64,000 nucleotides of DNA, from positions 310,001-374,000 of the forward strand of contig NZ_FKIF01000002.1 in the NCBI RefSeq assembly GCF_900078705.1, written 5' to 3'. Shown here piece by piece: positions 1 through 7,732 of the stretch. Under the pieces are notes generated by a model. That model was not told the DNA's origin. It was given only the letters and a program-made list of their open reading frames with translations, and did no database searches. This stretch comes from Bordetella ansorpii (GTDB taxonomy: Bacteria > Pseudomonadota > Gammaproteobacteria > Burkholderiales > Burkholderiaceae_B). A program made the translations under genes and the position numbers. Every line of letters begins with the position of its first letter. Within the stretch, counting starts at the first letter, position 1.

Positions 1-1
1 G

Positions 2-58
2 CTGCGCAGCCTGAAAGAGACGCGGCTGCCGCTGATGGCGCCGCCGCCGGCCGGATAG
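2..58 (+). CDS. 3' end of an unidentified gene entering from the left
   Basis: An open frame runs in from the left edge and stops at TAG (56-58), ending in ...RLPLMAPPPAG. Only 18 codons are visible, so no family can be named. It would be convergent with the bestrophin gene, whose stop lies 7 bases further on, which is plausible for a compact genome. A second frame is also open here, so the assignment is weak. Confidence 0.3.
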   Translation: MRSLKETRLPLMAPPPAG

Positions 59-64
59 GCCGGT

Positions 65-985
65 TTACATCAGCACGTGATCGACCGGCTTGAGCGGTTC
101 GGGCAGGGGCTGCACGCCCAGGCCGTCGAGCAGGTCGATCTCGATGGTGCGGGCCATGGCCTGCAGGGGCAGGTCGTTGTCGGCCATGCCAAAAGGTTCC
201 TCCAGCTCGTCGCCCAGGGCGTCCAGGCCGAAGAAGGTGTAGGCCACGATCACCACGGCCAACGGGGTCAGCAGGTCCAGCGCCCCCACCAGCCCGAACG
301 GCAGCAGCAGGCAGAACAGCCAGGCCGTGCGATGCAGCAGCAACGAGTAGGCGAACGGCGGCGGCGTGTTCTGGATACGCTCGCAGGCGGCCTGCACGCC
401 CGCGCAGGCGCCCACGCGCAGCACCAGGCCTTGATAGACCACGTCGCTGATCACGCCACGGCGCATGCAGTCGGCCAGGTCGGCGTTGATGGCGCGCAAG
501 AGGGCATCCGGCACGTTGCGCCGGCCCGTACAGCTCTCGATATCCGAGGTATCCAGCCAGGGCCGCGCGGCGGTCAGCACGTCGACGTCGCCCCGCAGGC
601 GCGCGGCCAGGCCGTGGGCATAGGCGATCAGGCGGCGCACCAGGCGTGCCTGCAATTCGGGCTCGGGATGCGCCAGCACCGCGGCGGACTCGCGCGCCAG
701 GCTGCGCGCCTGCACGATCAGTTCGCCCCACTGGCGGCGGCCTTCCCACCAACGGTCATAGCAGACGTTGTTGCGAAAACCCATGAATACCGACAGCGCC
801 AGGCCGAACAGCGAGAACGGCACCGCGCTCAGGTGGCCCGGATCGAACCAGCCGCGCGAATGCACCCAGCCGATCACACAGGACAGCACCAGGATGCACA
901 ACAGCTTGGGCAGGATGATGGGAATGATCGATCCGCGCTTGATGAAGAGCAGGCCCAGTGCGGAGGGACGCGGACGGACGATCAT
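65..985 (-). CDS. bestrophin-like (UPF0187/YneE family) membrane protein
   Basis: Predicted 306-residue inner-membrane protein of the bacterial bestrophin family, whose characterised members are pentameric ion channels. A hydrophobic segment lies at about 19-40, followed by a second segment and the family's Arg/Trp-rich motif RNNVCYDRWWEGRRQW around 70-85. Two more hydrophobic stretches occur near 205-250, then the acidic signature DELEEPFG near 258, which corresponds to the calcium-clasp-like region of the family. Length matches the usual about 300 residues. The ATG at 983-985 (MIVRPRPS) was chosen because the longer upstream frame overlaps the intergenic region and has no bestrophin-like sequence. 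It is monocistronic and points away from the SET gene. The ion conducted cannot be told from sequence. Confidence 0.85.
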   Translation of the reverse strand: MIVRPRPSALGLLFIKRGSIIPIILPKLLCILVLSCVIGWVHSRGWFDPGHLSAVPFSLFGLALSVFMGFRNNVCYDRWWEGRRQWGELIVQARSLARESAAVLAHPEPELQARLVRRLIAYAHGLAARLRGDVDVLTAARPWLDTSDIESCTGRRNVPDALLRAINADLADCMRRGVISDVVYQGLVLRVGACAGVQAACERIQNTPPPFAYSLLLHRTAWLFCLLLPFGLVGALDLLTPLAVVIVAYTFFGLDALGDELEEPFGMADNDLPLQAMARTIEIDLLDGLGVQPLPEPLKPVDHVLM

Positions 986-1105
986 GATGTGAGCAAAGCG
1001 GCACGGCGAATCGATGGCGGGAACTATACGCCTGTGGCGGGGCAATGGCGCGATACGCGCGCCGATATAATGGCGCTCGCCTACGCCCATCGCACTCCGC
1101 CCCCC

Positions 1106-1603
1106 ATGACCTCCGACATCGCCAAACCGTGGTACGCCGTGCGCAGCTCCAAGCTGCATGGCAACGGCGTCTTCGCCGCCCGCAAGATTCCCGCCGGCAC
1201 GCGCATCATCGAATACGGCGGCCGCCGCATCACCCCGGAAGAGGCCGATCGCCGGCATCCCACCAATCCCGACGATCCGTTCCACACGTTCTTCTTCGCG
1301 ATCAGCTCGGGCAAGGTCATCGACGGCGGCGACAACGGCAACGACGCACGCTGGATCAACCACGCCTGCGCCCCCAACTGCGAGGCGCAGGAGAGCGCCG
1401 GCGGCAAGCGCGTCTACATCGTGGCGCTGCGCGACATCAAGCGCGGCGAAGAACTGTTCTACGACTACGGCCTGGTCATGGACGGCCGCATCACCAAGAA
1501 GCTGAAGGACGGCTACCGCTGCCTGTGCGGGGCGGCCACCTGCCGCGGCACCATGCTGGCGCTGCCCGAAAAGAAGAAGAAAAAGCAACCCGCAGCCGCT
1601 TGA
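1106..1603 (+). CDS. SET domain protein lysine methyltransferase, with post-SET cysteines
   Basis: A 165-residue protein that is almost entirely a SET domain, the S-adenosylmethionine-dependent lysine methyltransferase fold. Visible motifs are GNGVFA (19-24), IIEYGG (34-39), [11 protein letters not shown] (82-92; the N-H-x-C SAM/pseudoknot motif), GEELFYDYG (114-122; containing the catalytic-type tyrosine), and a post-SET zinc motif [10 protein letters not shown] (139-148). With Cys92 these would supply a Zn site. The tail is Lys-rich (five consecutive Lys). The start ATG at 1106 leaves a normal SET N-terminus; upstream in-frame sequence is antisense to the bestrophin gene. Small SET proteins are known in several bacteria and modify diverse targets; the substrate here is unknown. 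Single gene, divergent from the bestrophin gene. Confidence 0.88.
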   Translation: MTSDIAKPWYAVRSSKLHGNGVFAARKIPAGTRIIEYGGRRITPEEADRRHPTNPDDPFHTFFFAISSGKVIDGGDNGNDARWINHACAPNCEAQESAGGKRVYIVALRDIKRGEELFYDYGLVMDGRITKKLKDGYRCLCGAATCRGTMLALPEKKKKKQPAAA

Positions 1604-1718
1604 CACCGCCAGGTGCCCGGCACGAAGCCGCCCCGCAGGCATCCATCCAACCGCCGGCAATCCCGCCCTCGGCAGGCGTACAATTCCCGCACGGTCGCAA
1701 TCCTGCGGCCCGCAGTAC

Positions 1719-1865
1719 GTCTTCAGGGCGGGGCGAAATTCCCCACCGGCGGTATGCCGCGCAATGCGGCGAGCCCGCGAGCGCCCGTGGTCTTTCCGAT
1801 CACGGGGTCAGCAGATCTGGTGCGATGCCAGGGCCGACGGTCACAGTCCGGATGAAAGAAGATGT
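1719..1865 (+). promoter_or_regulatory. FMN riboswitch (RFN element) upstream of ribB
   Basis: The conserved RFN blocks are present in order: CTTCAGGGCGGGG (1721-1733), AATTCCCCACCGGCGGT (1738-1754), AGCCCGCGAGC (1770-1780), GGTCAGCAGATCTGGTG (1806-1822), and the closing GCCAGGGCCGACGGTCA then GTCCGGATGAAAGAAG (about 1827-1862). The first and last blocks pair to form P1. It lies about 110 bases upstream of the ribB ATG. In this family FMN binding represses riboflavin genes by hiding the ribosome site or ending transcription; which one applies here is not evident. Confidence 0.95.
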
Positions 1866-1973
1866 GCCGGCACGCCATCCACGGCAAGGACGCCCCGCGT
1901 CCGTGCCGCGCATGGCGTACGGCTGTCCACAGCCCTGAAACGTTCTTCGCCACTTTTTCGCGAGAGCGTTTCA

Positions 1974-2675
1974 ATGTCCTCTACCGTTGCTTCCCCCGCC
2001 GTTTCCCCCCTGTACGCGCAGCCCTTCGCCATGCGGCTGGCGCGCGCCTTGCAACACCTGCGCATCGGCCGTCCCATCATCCTGATGGACGACGCCGACC
2101 GCGAGAACGAAGCCGACCTGATCGTCGCCGCCGACAGGCTCACCGTGCCCGTGATGGCGCAGCTGATCCGTGACGGCAGCGGCATCGTATGCCTGTGCCT
2201 GCCGGGCGAAACGCTCGACAACCTGGGCCTGCCGCCCATGGTCAGCCACAACGGCGCGCGCCACGGCACCGCCTTCACCGTGTCCATCGAGGCACGCGAA
2301 GGCGTCAGCACCGGCGTCTCGGCGGCCGACCGCGTCACCACCATCCGCGCGGCCATCGCGCCGCAGGCACGGCGCACCGACCTGGTCAGCCCGGGCCACG
2401 TGTTCCCGTTGCGCGCGCAGCCGGGCGGCGTGCTGACGCGCCGCGGCCATACCGAAGGGTCGGTCGACCTGGCCGGGCTGGCCGGCCTGCGCCCCGCGGG
2501 CGTGCTGTGCGAACTGATGAACCCCGACGGCACGATGATGCGCGGCGCATCGCTGGAACGCTATGCGGCCATGCACGGCCTGGTGGCGCTGCACATCGCC
2601 GAACTGGCCGGCCATCTGCGCGCGCGCGCCGAGGCGGCCGACAATACGCGGGCCGCCGAAACCGCGGCGGCCTGA
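1974..2675 (+). CDS. ribB: 3,4-dihydroxy-2-butanone 4-phosphate synthase
   Basis: Converts ribulose 5-phosphate to 3,4-dihydroxy-2-butanone 4-phosphate plus formate, the four-carbon branch of riboflavin synthesis. The 233-residue protein carries the acidic active-site loop [11 protein letters not shown] (39-49), which holds the catalytic Glu and Mg ligands, and the [14 protein letters not shown] and [12 protein letters not shown] blocks (about 131-160) of the RibB fold. Its length fits stand-alone RibB; no RibA (GTP cyclohydrolase II) domain follows. The ATG at 1974 gives MSSTVASP; upstream in-frame sequence is riboswitch leader. The FMN element directly upstream indicates feedback control by flavin level. 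It is convergent with the GGDEF gene. Confidence 0.95.
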   Translation: MSSTVASPAVSPLYAQPFAMRLARALQHLRIGRPIILMDDADRENEADLIVAADRLTVPVMAQLIRDGSGIVCLCLPGETLDNLGLPPMVSHNGARHGTAFTVSIEAREGVSTGVSAADRVTTIRAAIAPQARRTDLVSPGHVFPLRAQPGGVLTRRGHTEGSVDLAGLAGLRPAGVLCELMNPDGTMMRGASLERYAAMHGLVALHIAELAGHLRARAEAADNTRAAETAAA

Positions 2676-2763
2676 TCGCGAACGCGCGCCGGCAAGGGCG
2701 CAGGCGCGCGATTCCGGTCATTCCCTGCTGATTGCATGGCACGGACGGGCGGCCCGCCAAGGT

Positions 2764-3810
2764 TCAGTCCATTGCCGCCGCAAGCTGCACGCGGTTGCGC
2801 CCGGCGCCCTTGGCTTCGTACAGGGCCGCGTCCGCGCTGATGAATATCTTGTCCAGGCCGATCTCCGGCTTCAGCACGAGCACCGCGCCTATGCTGGCGG
2901 TGATGGACAGTTCCCCCTGAAGATGCCTGATGCGGGCGGCGCCCAGGGCGACCCGGAAGCGCTCGAGCGCCGCCAGCAGGTTCGCCTCGTTGACGTCCTG
3001 CATCAGGACGCAGAACTCTTCTCCCCCGAAGCGCGCCACCAGGTCCCCTTCCCGGAAGAACTCGCTGAGCATCTTGCCGAGAGAGACCAGCACCAGGTCT
3101 CCGACGTCGTGGCCGTGGGTATCGTTGATGCGCTTGAAGTGATCGATGTCGATGACGGCGAACCCCAGCGTCGCCTTGCGCCGGCTCCAGTCCCGGCATC
3201 GCATCCGGAAACGGTCGGTGAACGCCCGCCGGTTCATGATCCGGGTAAGCGGGTCCGTCTCGGAGATGTGCGTCAGTCTCTCGACCTGGCGATGGACGCG
3301 CACCAGGGTCGCGATCCACATCGCCAGGACTTCGAGCTTGCGCTGGTCCTGTGCGCAGAAGGCGTCCGGTCGCCGGCGCGCGACATTGAGCGTGCCGTAA
3401 CAATGGCTGCCGCTGGTCAGCGGCGCATCCAGGCACGATCCCAGCCCGCTGGACGCCAGAATCAGGCAATCCCGGTCTGTCGAGGAGGCAAGACCATTGC
3501 AGATTTCGGCATGCGCCTTGCGGAAAACCCGGCCGACCATCGTGCCCTTTATCGGGATCAGCGTATCGATGTCGATGGCCCGCTTGTCCTCCAGGGCGAC
3601 CAGGCGCAGATGGGCGGTGTCGGAAGGCAAGGCGATGGACACCCGGTCCGCATCGAACATCTGCCTGAACCACCTGGCGACGACCTGCAATATCTCGTCG
3701 ATCGATTCGGCCGCCGCGAGTTCGTCAATGAAATCCACAGGCATGTACAGCGACAGTTGCCTGTTGCGGGCAGCCGTGCGGGCATCCGCGATATACCCTG
3801 GTATCTTCAT
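2764..3810 (-). CDS. GAF-GGDEF diguanylate cyclase
   Basis: Predicted 348-residue cytoplasmic enzyme making cyclic di-GMP from two GTP. Residues about 30-170 form a GAF-like sensor region, followed by a GGDEF domain starting at ETDPLTRIMNRRAF. The metal/GTP site DIDHFKRIND and active loop GGEEF (262-266) are intact. RxxD (REGD, 253-256) sits exactly five residues before GGEEF, the position of the inhibitory I-site, so product inhibition is expected. No membrane segment and no EAL domain. An upstream in-frame TTG (3822) is possible, but ATG at 3810 is preceded by a GGGGA ribosome site. The GAF ligand is unknown. Monocistronic. Confidence 0.88.
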   Translation of the reverse strand: MKIPGYIADARTAARNRQLSLYMPVDFIDELAAAESIDEILQVVARWFRQMFDADRVSIALPSDTAHLRLVALEDKRAIDIDTLIPIKGTMVGRVFRKAHAEICNGLASSTDRDCLILASSGLGSCLDAPLTSGSHCYGTLNVARRRPDAFCAQDQRKLEVLAMWIATLVRVHRQVERLTHISETDPLTRIMNRRAFTDRFRMRCRDWSRRKATLGFAVIDIDHFKRINDTHGHDVGDLVLVSLGKMLSEFFREGDLVARFGGEEFCVLMQDVNEANLLAALERFRVALGAARIRHLQGELSITASIGAVLVLKPEIGLDKIFISADAALYEAKGAGRNRVQLAAAMD

Positions 3811-3957
3811 GCTCGTCCCCAACTGCCACAGCCTCCTATGGACGCTGTGTACAACGCCGTTCTATCGAATCCTAGCCCTGCGTGAGCGTTTTTCGTGTGA
3901 AAAACCGCGGACTTTGCGTTTCTTTAAACGACGCCGGCCGGCGGACGCCATGGGCGT

Positions 3958-4458
3958 TCATCGCGAGCGGGCCATCTCACGCAGGCATTGGGCCGCGTCG
4001 CCCACCACGATGCGGGCGCTGCACGCCAGCATCAGGTTCATGTTCAGGCCGAAGTCCTCGACGGTATAGCCCTGTGCGTCCACCGTGCGCGCCGGATCCG
4101 CGGGGTCGGCGCCCACGCCCACCTGCTTGAGCAGGGGCTCGGCCTGGTCGGTGTAGCCCCACACCGGCTTGCCCAGCGCCACGGCATACCCCACCTCGAA
4201 TGCCGTGCCGGAATCGGGTTCGGCGCCGCGGAACGGAGCCAGGTTGGCCATGACCACGTCGGCCTGGCGTATCAGCGCCGTGTTCTGGCGATAGATCCAT
4301 TCGGCCAGCGCGCGGCCCGTCATGCCGGCGGGCGCGGCGTTGTCCAGGGGAAACAGGCCTTGGTGGCCATGCTGGCGGCATAGCGCCTTCAGGCGTTCGC
4401 CATGCGCCACGGCATCGGCCAGGAACACGTCGAAGCCGGCCAGATAGATACGCGTCAT
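3958..4458 (-). CDS. nucleoside 2-deoxyribosyltransferase family protein
   Basis: A 166-residue protein of the nucleoside 2-deoxyribosyltransferase family, which cleaves or transfers the N-glycosidic bond of (deoxy)nucleosides. Family marks are MTRIYLAGFDVF at the N-terminus, DVVMANLAPFRG (67-78) and EPDSGTAFEVGYA (80-92), whose Glu88 matches the catalytic nucleophile. The start ATG overlaps the stop of the upstream ketopantoate-reductase-like gene by four bases (ATGA), implying translational coupling. The substrate cannot be read from sequence; some family members act on nucleoside monophosphates. Confidence 0.85.
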   Translation of the reverse strand: MTRIYLAGFDVFLADAVAHGERLKALCRQHGHQGLFPLDNAAPAGMTGRALAEWIYRQNTALIRQADVVMANLAPFRGAEPDSGTAFEVGYAVALGKPVWGYTDQAEPLLKQVGVGADPADPARTVDAQGYTVEDFGLNMNLMLACSARIVVGDAAQCLREMARSR

Positions 4459-5396
4459 GGCGTTACCGATTGCGCGGCGGCGCGGCGCGCCTGGTAGACC
4501 TGCAGGTGGATGTTGGCCACGCGCAGATACGGCACGTCCACGCCCGCCACGTCGGCGCGGCGGACCATGTCGCCGACCAGGTGATCGCCCTCGACACGGC
4601 CGCCCTGGCTCAGGTCGCGGAACATCGAGGCGGTGAGCGACGACGCCGGATCGGTCTGCGACTTCAGCGCGGCCGCATCGGCTTCGGGGCGCACGGGATG
4701 GCCGTTGGCGGCCGACACGGCCTGGCTTTCGCGCAACAGGGCGCGCATGAAGGCCTCGCCGCCGTCGGACGACACGATCTGGCCGATCGTGCCGCGCATC
4801 AGGCAGGTCGCGGCGGCCAGCGTGGTCAGCCCGACGTATTTCTCCCAGATGTCCTGGTAGATGTCGTCGCTGAGGCGGTGCGTGTAGTTGACGCCGGCCA
4901 GCGCCTGCTCGATGGCCACGCAGCGCGCGCTGCGCGCTTCGCCCGCGCGTTCGCCATAGACCAGGTTGGCATGCTTGCCCATGTGCACGACCTCGCCTTC
5001 GGGGCCCATGGTGGCCACGATCTGGCACAGGCCCCCCAGCACGCGGTGCGCGCCGAACGCCGCATCCAGCGCCTCGTACTGGCGCATGCCGTTCAGGATG
5101 GGCAGCACGACGGTGTTCTCGCCCACGGCGGGACGGATCGCCTCGATGGCGCTGTACAGGTCATAGGCCTTGCAGCTGAGCATCACCACGTCGTAGGGGC
5201 CGCCCACGTCGCCGGCCACGGCCAGTTGCGGGGCCAGCGTGGCGTCGCCCAGCGGGCTCTTGATGCGCAGGCCGTCGCGGCGCAGTTTCCCGGCGCGCGC
5301 CTCGCGCACCAGGAAGGTCACGTCCACGCCAGCTTCCGCCGCGCGTCCGCCGAAGTATCCACCGGTGCCGCCGGCGCCCAAGACCAACATCCGCAT
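4455..5396 (-). CDS. ketopantoate reductase (PanE/ApbA) family oxidoreductase
   Basis: A 313-residue NADP-dependent reductase of the 2-dehydropantoate 2-reductase family. The Rossmann motif GAGGTGGYFGG (7-17) is followed by the family's ILNGM segment and WEKYVGLTTLAAATCLMRG, whose Lys matches the catalytic Lys. The C-terminal helical domain contains SSLTASMFRDLSQGGRVEGD, equivalent to the PanE substrate loop (S-x-x-x-D ... E-x-D). Two adjacent ATG codons (5396, 5390) could start it. It is the first gene of a two-gene operon with the deoxyribosyltransferase. Paralogues of this family often reduce other 2-keto acids, so true PanE activity is not certain and no symbol is given. Confidence 0.85.
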   Translation of the reverse strand: MRMLVLGAGGTGGYFGGRAAEAGVDVTFLVREARAGKLRRDGLRIKSPLGDATLAPQLAVAGDVGGPYDVVMLSCKAYDLYSAIEAIRPAVGENTVVLPILNGMRQYEALDAAFGAHRVLGGLCQIVATMGPEGEVVHMGKHANLVYGERAGEARSARCVAIEQALAGVNYTHRLSDDIYQDIWEKYVGLTTLAAATCLMRGTIGQIVSSDGGEAFMRALLRESQAVSAANGHPVRPEADAAALKSQTDPASSLTASMFRDLSQGGRVEGDHLVGDMVRRADVAGVDVPYLRVANIHLQVYQARRAAAQSVTP

Positions 5397-5442
5397 TGCA
5401 TTCTCCGAGATGACGCGGCCGCCTGCCGGGCCGCGCCCGTCA

Positions 5443-6390
5443 TTATGCGCCGTAAGCGGCGGGCGCCATCTCCGGATTCTCACGGGCCGCACGTTCCCAC
5501 GCCTCGTAGCCGCCGGCCAGCGCCCAGATATGGGTGAAACCCGCGGCATGCAGCCGCGCGGCCAGGCGGGCGGCAGAGATCTCGTTGGGGCACGAGCAAT
5601 AGACCACGATCTGGCCGGGGACCTCGTCCAGGGGCAGATCGGCCAGCCGCACGTTGGTGTCGGCCAGCAGGGCGCCGGGAATGCGCGGCATCTTGTCCGA
5701 CAGGCCGGCCCGCACGTCGATGACCACGGGCGTGCGGCCTTCGGCCTGCCAGCGCAGCAATTCGTGGGCGGACAGGCGCGGCACGCGTTTCAGCGTGTGC
5801 ACCAGCAACAGCCGCCGCAGCGCGCGCACGGCCACGTACAGCGCCAGCGCCAGGCCGAGCAGCAGCAGGCCGTACAGGCCATAGCGGTCCAGCACGTCCA
5901 GGATGTCGCTGATCACGTCCTTGAACAGCGCGCCGGCCGCCACGCCCAGGCCCGCCCAGAGCATGGAACCGGCCAGGTCGTAGGCCAGGAACCGCCGGAA
6001 GGGCGTGCCGGTCAGCCCGGCCATGATGGTGGACAGCGCCCCCGCGCCCGGCAGGAACTTCGCCACCAGCAACGAGCGCACGCCCACGCGCAGATACAGC
6101 TTCTGCGAGGTGCGGATGCAGGAATCCTGCGACAGCGACACCTTGCACGCCAGGCCCAGCAGGCGGCCGCCATAACGCTGTCCGGCCATGTACCACGCGC
6201 TGTCGGCCAGCACGCAGGCCAGCGTCGCCAGCAGCCACGCCGCGATCCAGCCGCTCACGCCCTTGGCCAGCGCGCCGGCGGCCACCAGCATGGGAAAGGC
6301 GGGAATGGGCAGGCCGGCCTGTTCGGCCAGCACGTTGAAGAAGACCAGCCAGCCGCCGTAGTGCTGCAGCAGGGTTTGGATGTCTGGCAT
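5443..6390 (-). CDS. DedA/VTT membrane protein fused to a rhodanese domain
   Basis: A 315-residue fusion. Residues 1-200 are a DedA (VTT, SNARE-associated) membrane domain with several hydrophobic helices, the LPIPAFPMLVAAGAL entry motif near 27-41, and the family's amphipathic FLPGAGALSTIMAG segment. A final helix (about 175-195) leads into a cytoplasmic rhodanese domain: the VVIDVR block at about 222, then active-loop cysteines in VVYCSCPNE near 266-274, then the GGYEAW end motif. DedA proteins are linked to lipid flipping and proton-motive-force homeostasis; rhodaneses carry sulfur on Cys. What the fusion does is not known. Monocistronic, divergent from the BMP operon. Confidence 0.88.
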   Translation of the reverse strand: MPDIQTLLQHYGGWLVFFNVLAEQAGLPIPAFPMLVAAGALAKGVSGWIAAWLLATLACVLADSAWYMAGQRYGGRLLGLACKVSLSQDSCIRTSQKLYLRVGVRSLLVAKFLPGAGALSTIMAGLTGTPFRRFLAYDLAGSMLWAGLGVAAGALFKDVISDILDVLDRYGLYGLLLLGLALALYVAVRALRRLLLVHTLKRVPRLSAHELLRWQAEGRTPVVIDVRAGLSDKMPRIPGALLADTNVRLADLPLDEVPGQIVVYCSCPNEISAARLAARLHAAGFTHIWALAGGYEAWERAARENPEMAPAAYGA

Positions 6391-6502
6391 GCGCGGAAAA
6401 AGTGGCGTTTGGAATGGACTCGCATTCTAGGCCCCGCCCCGGCCTGCGGGACATAAGCCCTTGGTATGGGAACGGGTACGGCGCGCCACATGCACCAGCA
6501 CA

Positions 6503-6519
6503 CGCACCTTATTGGTGCG
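6503..6519 (+). promoter_or_regulatory. putative NtrC-binding site (enhancer)
   Basis: CGCACC-TTATT-GGTGCG is a perfect six-base inverted repeat with a five-base spacer and matches the established NtrC site pattern TGCACC-N5-GGTGCA except for the outermost pair. It lies about 130 bases upstream of the expected start of the sigma-54 promoter at 6622-6637, a normal enhancer distance. Binding is inferred, not shown. Confidence 0.6.
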
Positions 6520-6621
6520 GAACCGCCTGACGATGGGGCATGGACAGGCGTATCATTCCCCGCCGCGGTGCGCCCGGCCCCGCATCGCGGCATTCCCCGC
6601 GGGCGGGCGGCGCCCCGCCGA

Positions 6622-6637
6622 TGGCATGCAACTTGCT
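6622..6637 (+). promoter_or_regulatory. sigma-54 (RpoN) -24/-12 promoter of the cytosine operon
   Basis: TGGCATGCAACTTGCT matches the -24/-12 consensus TGGCAC-N5-TTGCW, differing only at the last base of the -24 block, with exactly ten bases between the invariant GG and GC. It lies 64 bases upstream of the ATG of the BMP receptor gene, in the right orientation. With the NtrC-type palindrome upstream it suggests nitrogen-limitation control. Confidence 0.7.
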
Positions 6638-6700
6638 TTTCATCGGAACGGGCCATGCGCCCGCTTTCCCATTGAACGTCCCTTCTCGGAGCCCCCTTCC

Positions 6701-7732
6701 ATGACTTCCCGGTTCTCCTTTTCCGCGTCCGGATCCGCCCGCCGCGCCCTGCTCAAACTGGGCCTGGCCGCCGGTCTCGCCCTGACGGCATCCGCCGTAC
6801 ACGCGCAGGCGGCGCCGGCCAAAGTGAAGGTGGCCGCGGTCTACACCGTGCCGGTCGAGCAGCAGTGGGTGTCCCGTATCCACAAGGCGCTGAACGCGGC
6901 CAAGGAGCGCGGCGAGATCGACTATTCCTTCTCCGAGAACGTCAGCAACGCCGACTACGAGCGCGTGGTGCGCCAGTACGCCGAGCAGGGGAACAAGTTC
7001 ATCGTGGGCGAAGCCTTCGCCGTCGAATCCGCCGCGCGCAAGGTCGCCAGGGACTACCCCGGCACGGCCTTCCTGATGGGCTCGTCGGGCAAGCCGCAGG
7101 CGCCCAACTTCTCGGTGTTCGACAACTACATCCAGGAACCGGCATATCTCACCGGCATGATCGCCGGCGGCATGACCAAGTCGCATCGCATCGGCCTGGT
7201 GGGCGGCTATCCCATCCCCGAGGTCAACCGCCTGATGCAGGCCTTCATGGCCGGCGCCAAGGAAATCGATCCGCAGGTCGAGTTCACCGTCAGCTTCATC
7301 GGTTCGTGGTTCGATCCCCCGAAGGCCAAGGAAGCCGCCTTCGCCATGATCGACAAGGGCGCCGACGTGCTGTACGCCGAGCGCTTCGGGGTGTCGGATG
7401 CCGCGAAGGAGCGCGGCAAGCTGGCCATCGGCAACGTGGTCAACACGCAGCAGCAGTATCCGGAAACCGTCGTGGCCTCGGCCCTGTGGAACATGGAGCC
7501 CACCATCACGCAGGCGCTCTCCCAGGTGAAGGCCGGCACGTTCAAGGCCGAAGACTATGGCCAGTACTCGCTGATGAAGTTCAAGGGCTCCGAACTGGCG
7601 CCGCTGGGCACGTTCGAAGGCAAGGTGCCCGCTGACCTGATGGCCAAGGTGGCCGCCAGGCAGAAGGCCATCCTGGACGGCAGCTTCACGGTCAAGGTCG
7701 TGGACAGCGAACCCAAGTCGACCGCCAAATGA
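6701..7732 (+). CDS. BMP-family ABC transporter substrate-binding protein
   Basis: Periplasmic receptor (343 residues) of the basic membrane protein (BMP/PnrA) family, whose studied members bind nucleosides and related compounds for ABC import. It has an N-terminal export signal (SARRALLKLGLAAGLALTASAVHA, cut probably after AHA near residue 34), here with a twin-arginine-like pair, then the typical VKVAAVYTVPVEQQWV opening and a GLVGGYPIPEVNR core. ATG at 6701 was chosen because it begins the signal peptide. First gene of a five-gene operon; its stop overlaps the ATPase start (ATGA). Next to a cytosine deaminase, the likely cargo is a nucleobase or nucleoside. Confidence 0.9.
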   Translation: MTSRFSFSASGSARRALLKLGLAAGLALTASAVHAQAAPAKVKVAAVYTVPVEQQWVSRIHKALNAAKERGEIDYSFSENVSNADYERVVRQYAEQGNKFIVGEAFAVESAARKVARDYPGTAFLMGSSGKPQAPNFSVFDNYIQEPAYLTGMIAGGMTKSHRIGLVGGYPIPEVNRLMQAFMAGAKEIDPQVEFTVSFIGSWFDPPKAKEAAFAMIDKGADVLYAERFGVSDAAKERGKLAIGNVVNTQQQYPETVVASALWNMEPTITQALSQVKAGTFKAEDYGQYSLMKFKGSELAPLGTFEGKVPADLMAKVAARQKAILDGSFTVKVVDSEPKSTAK

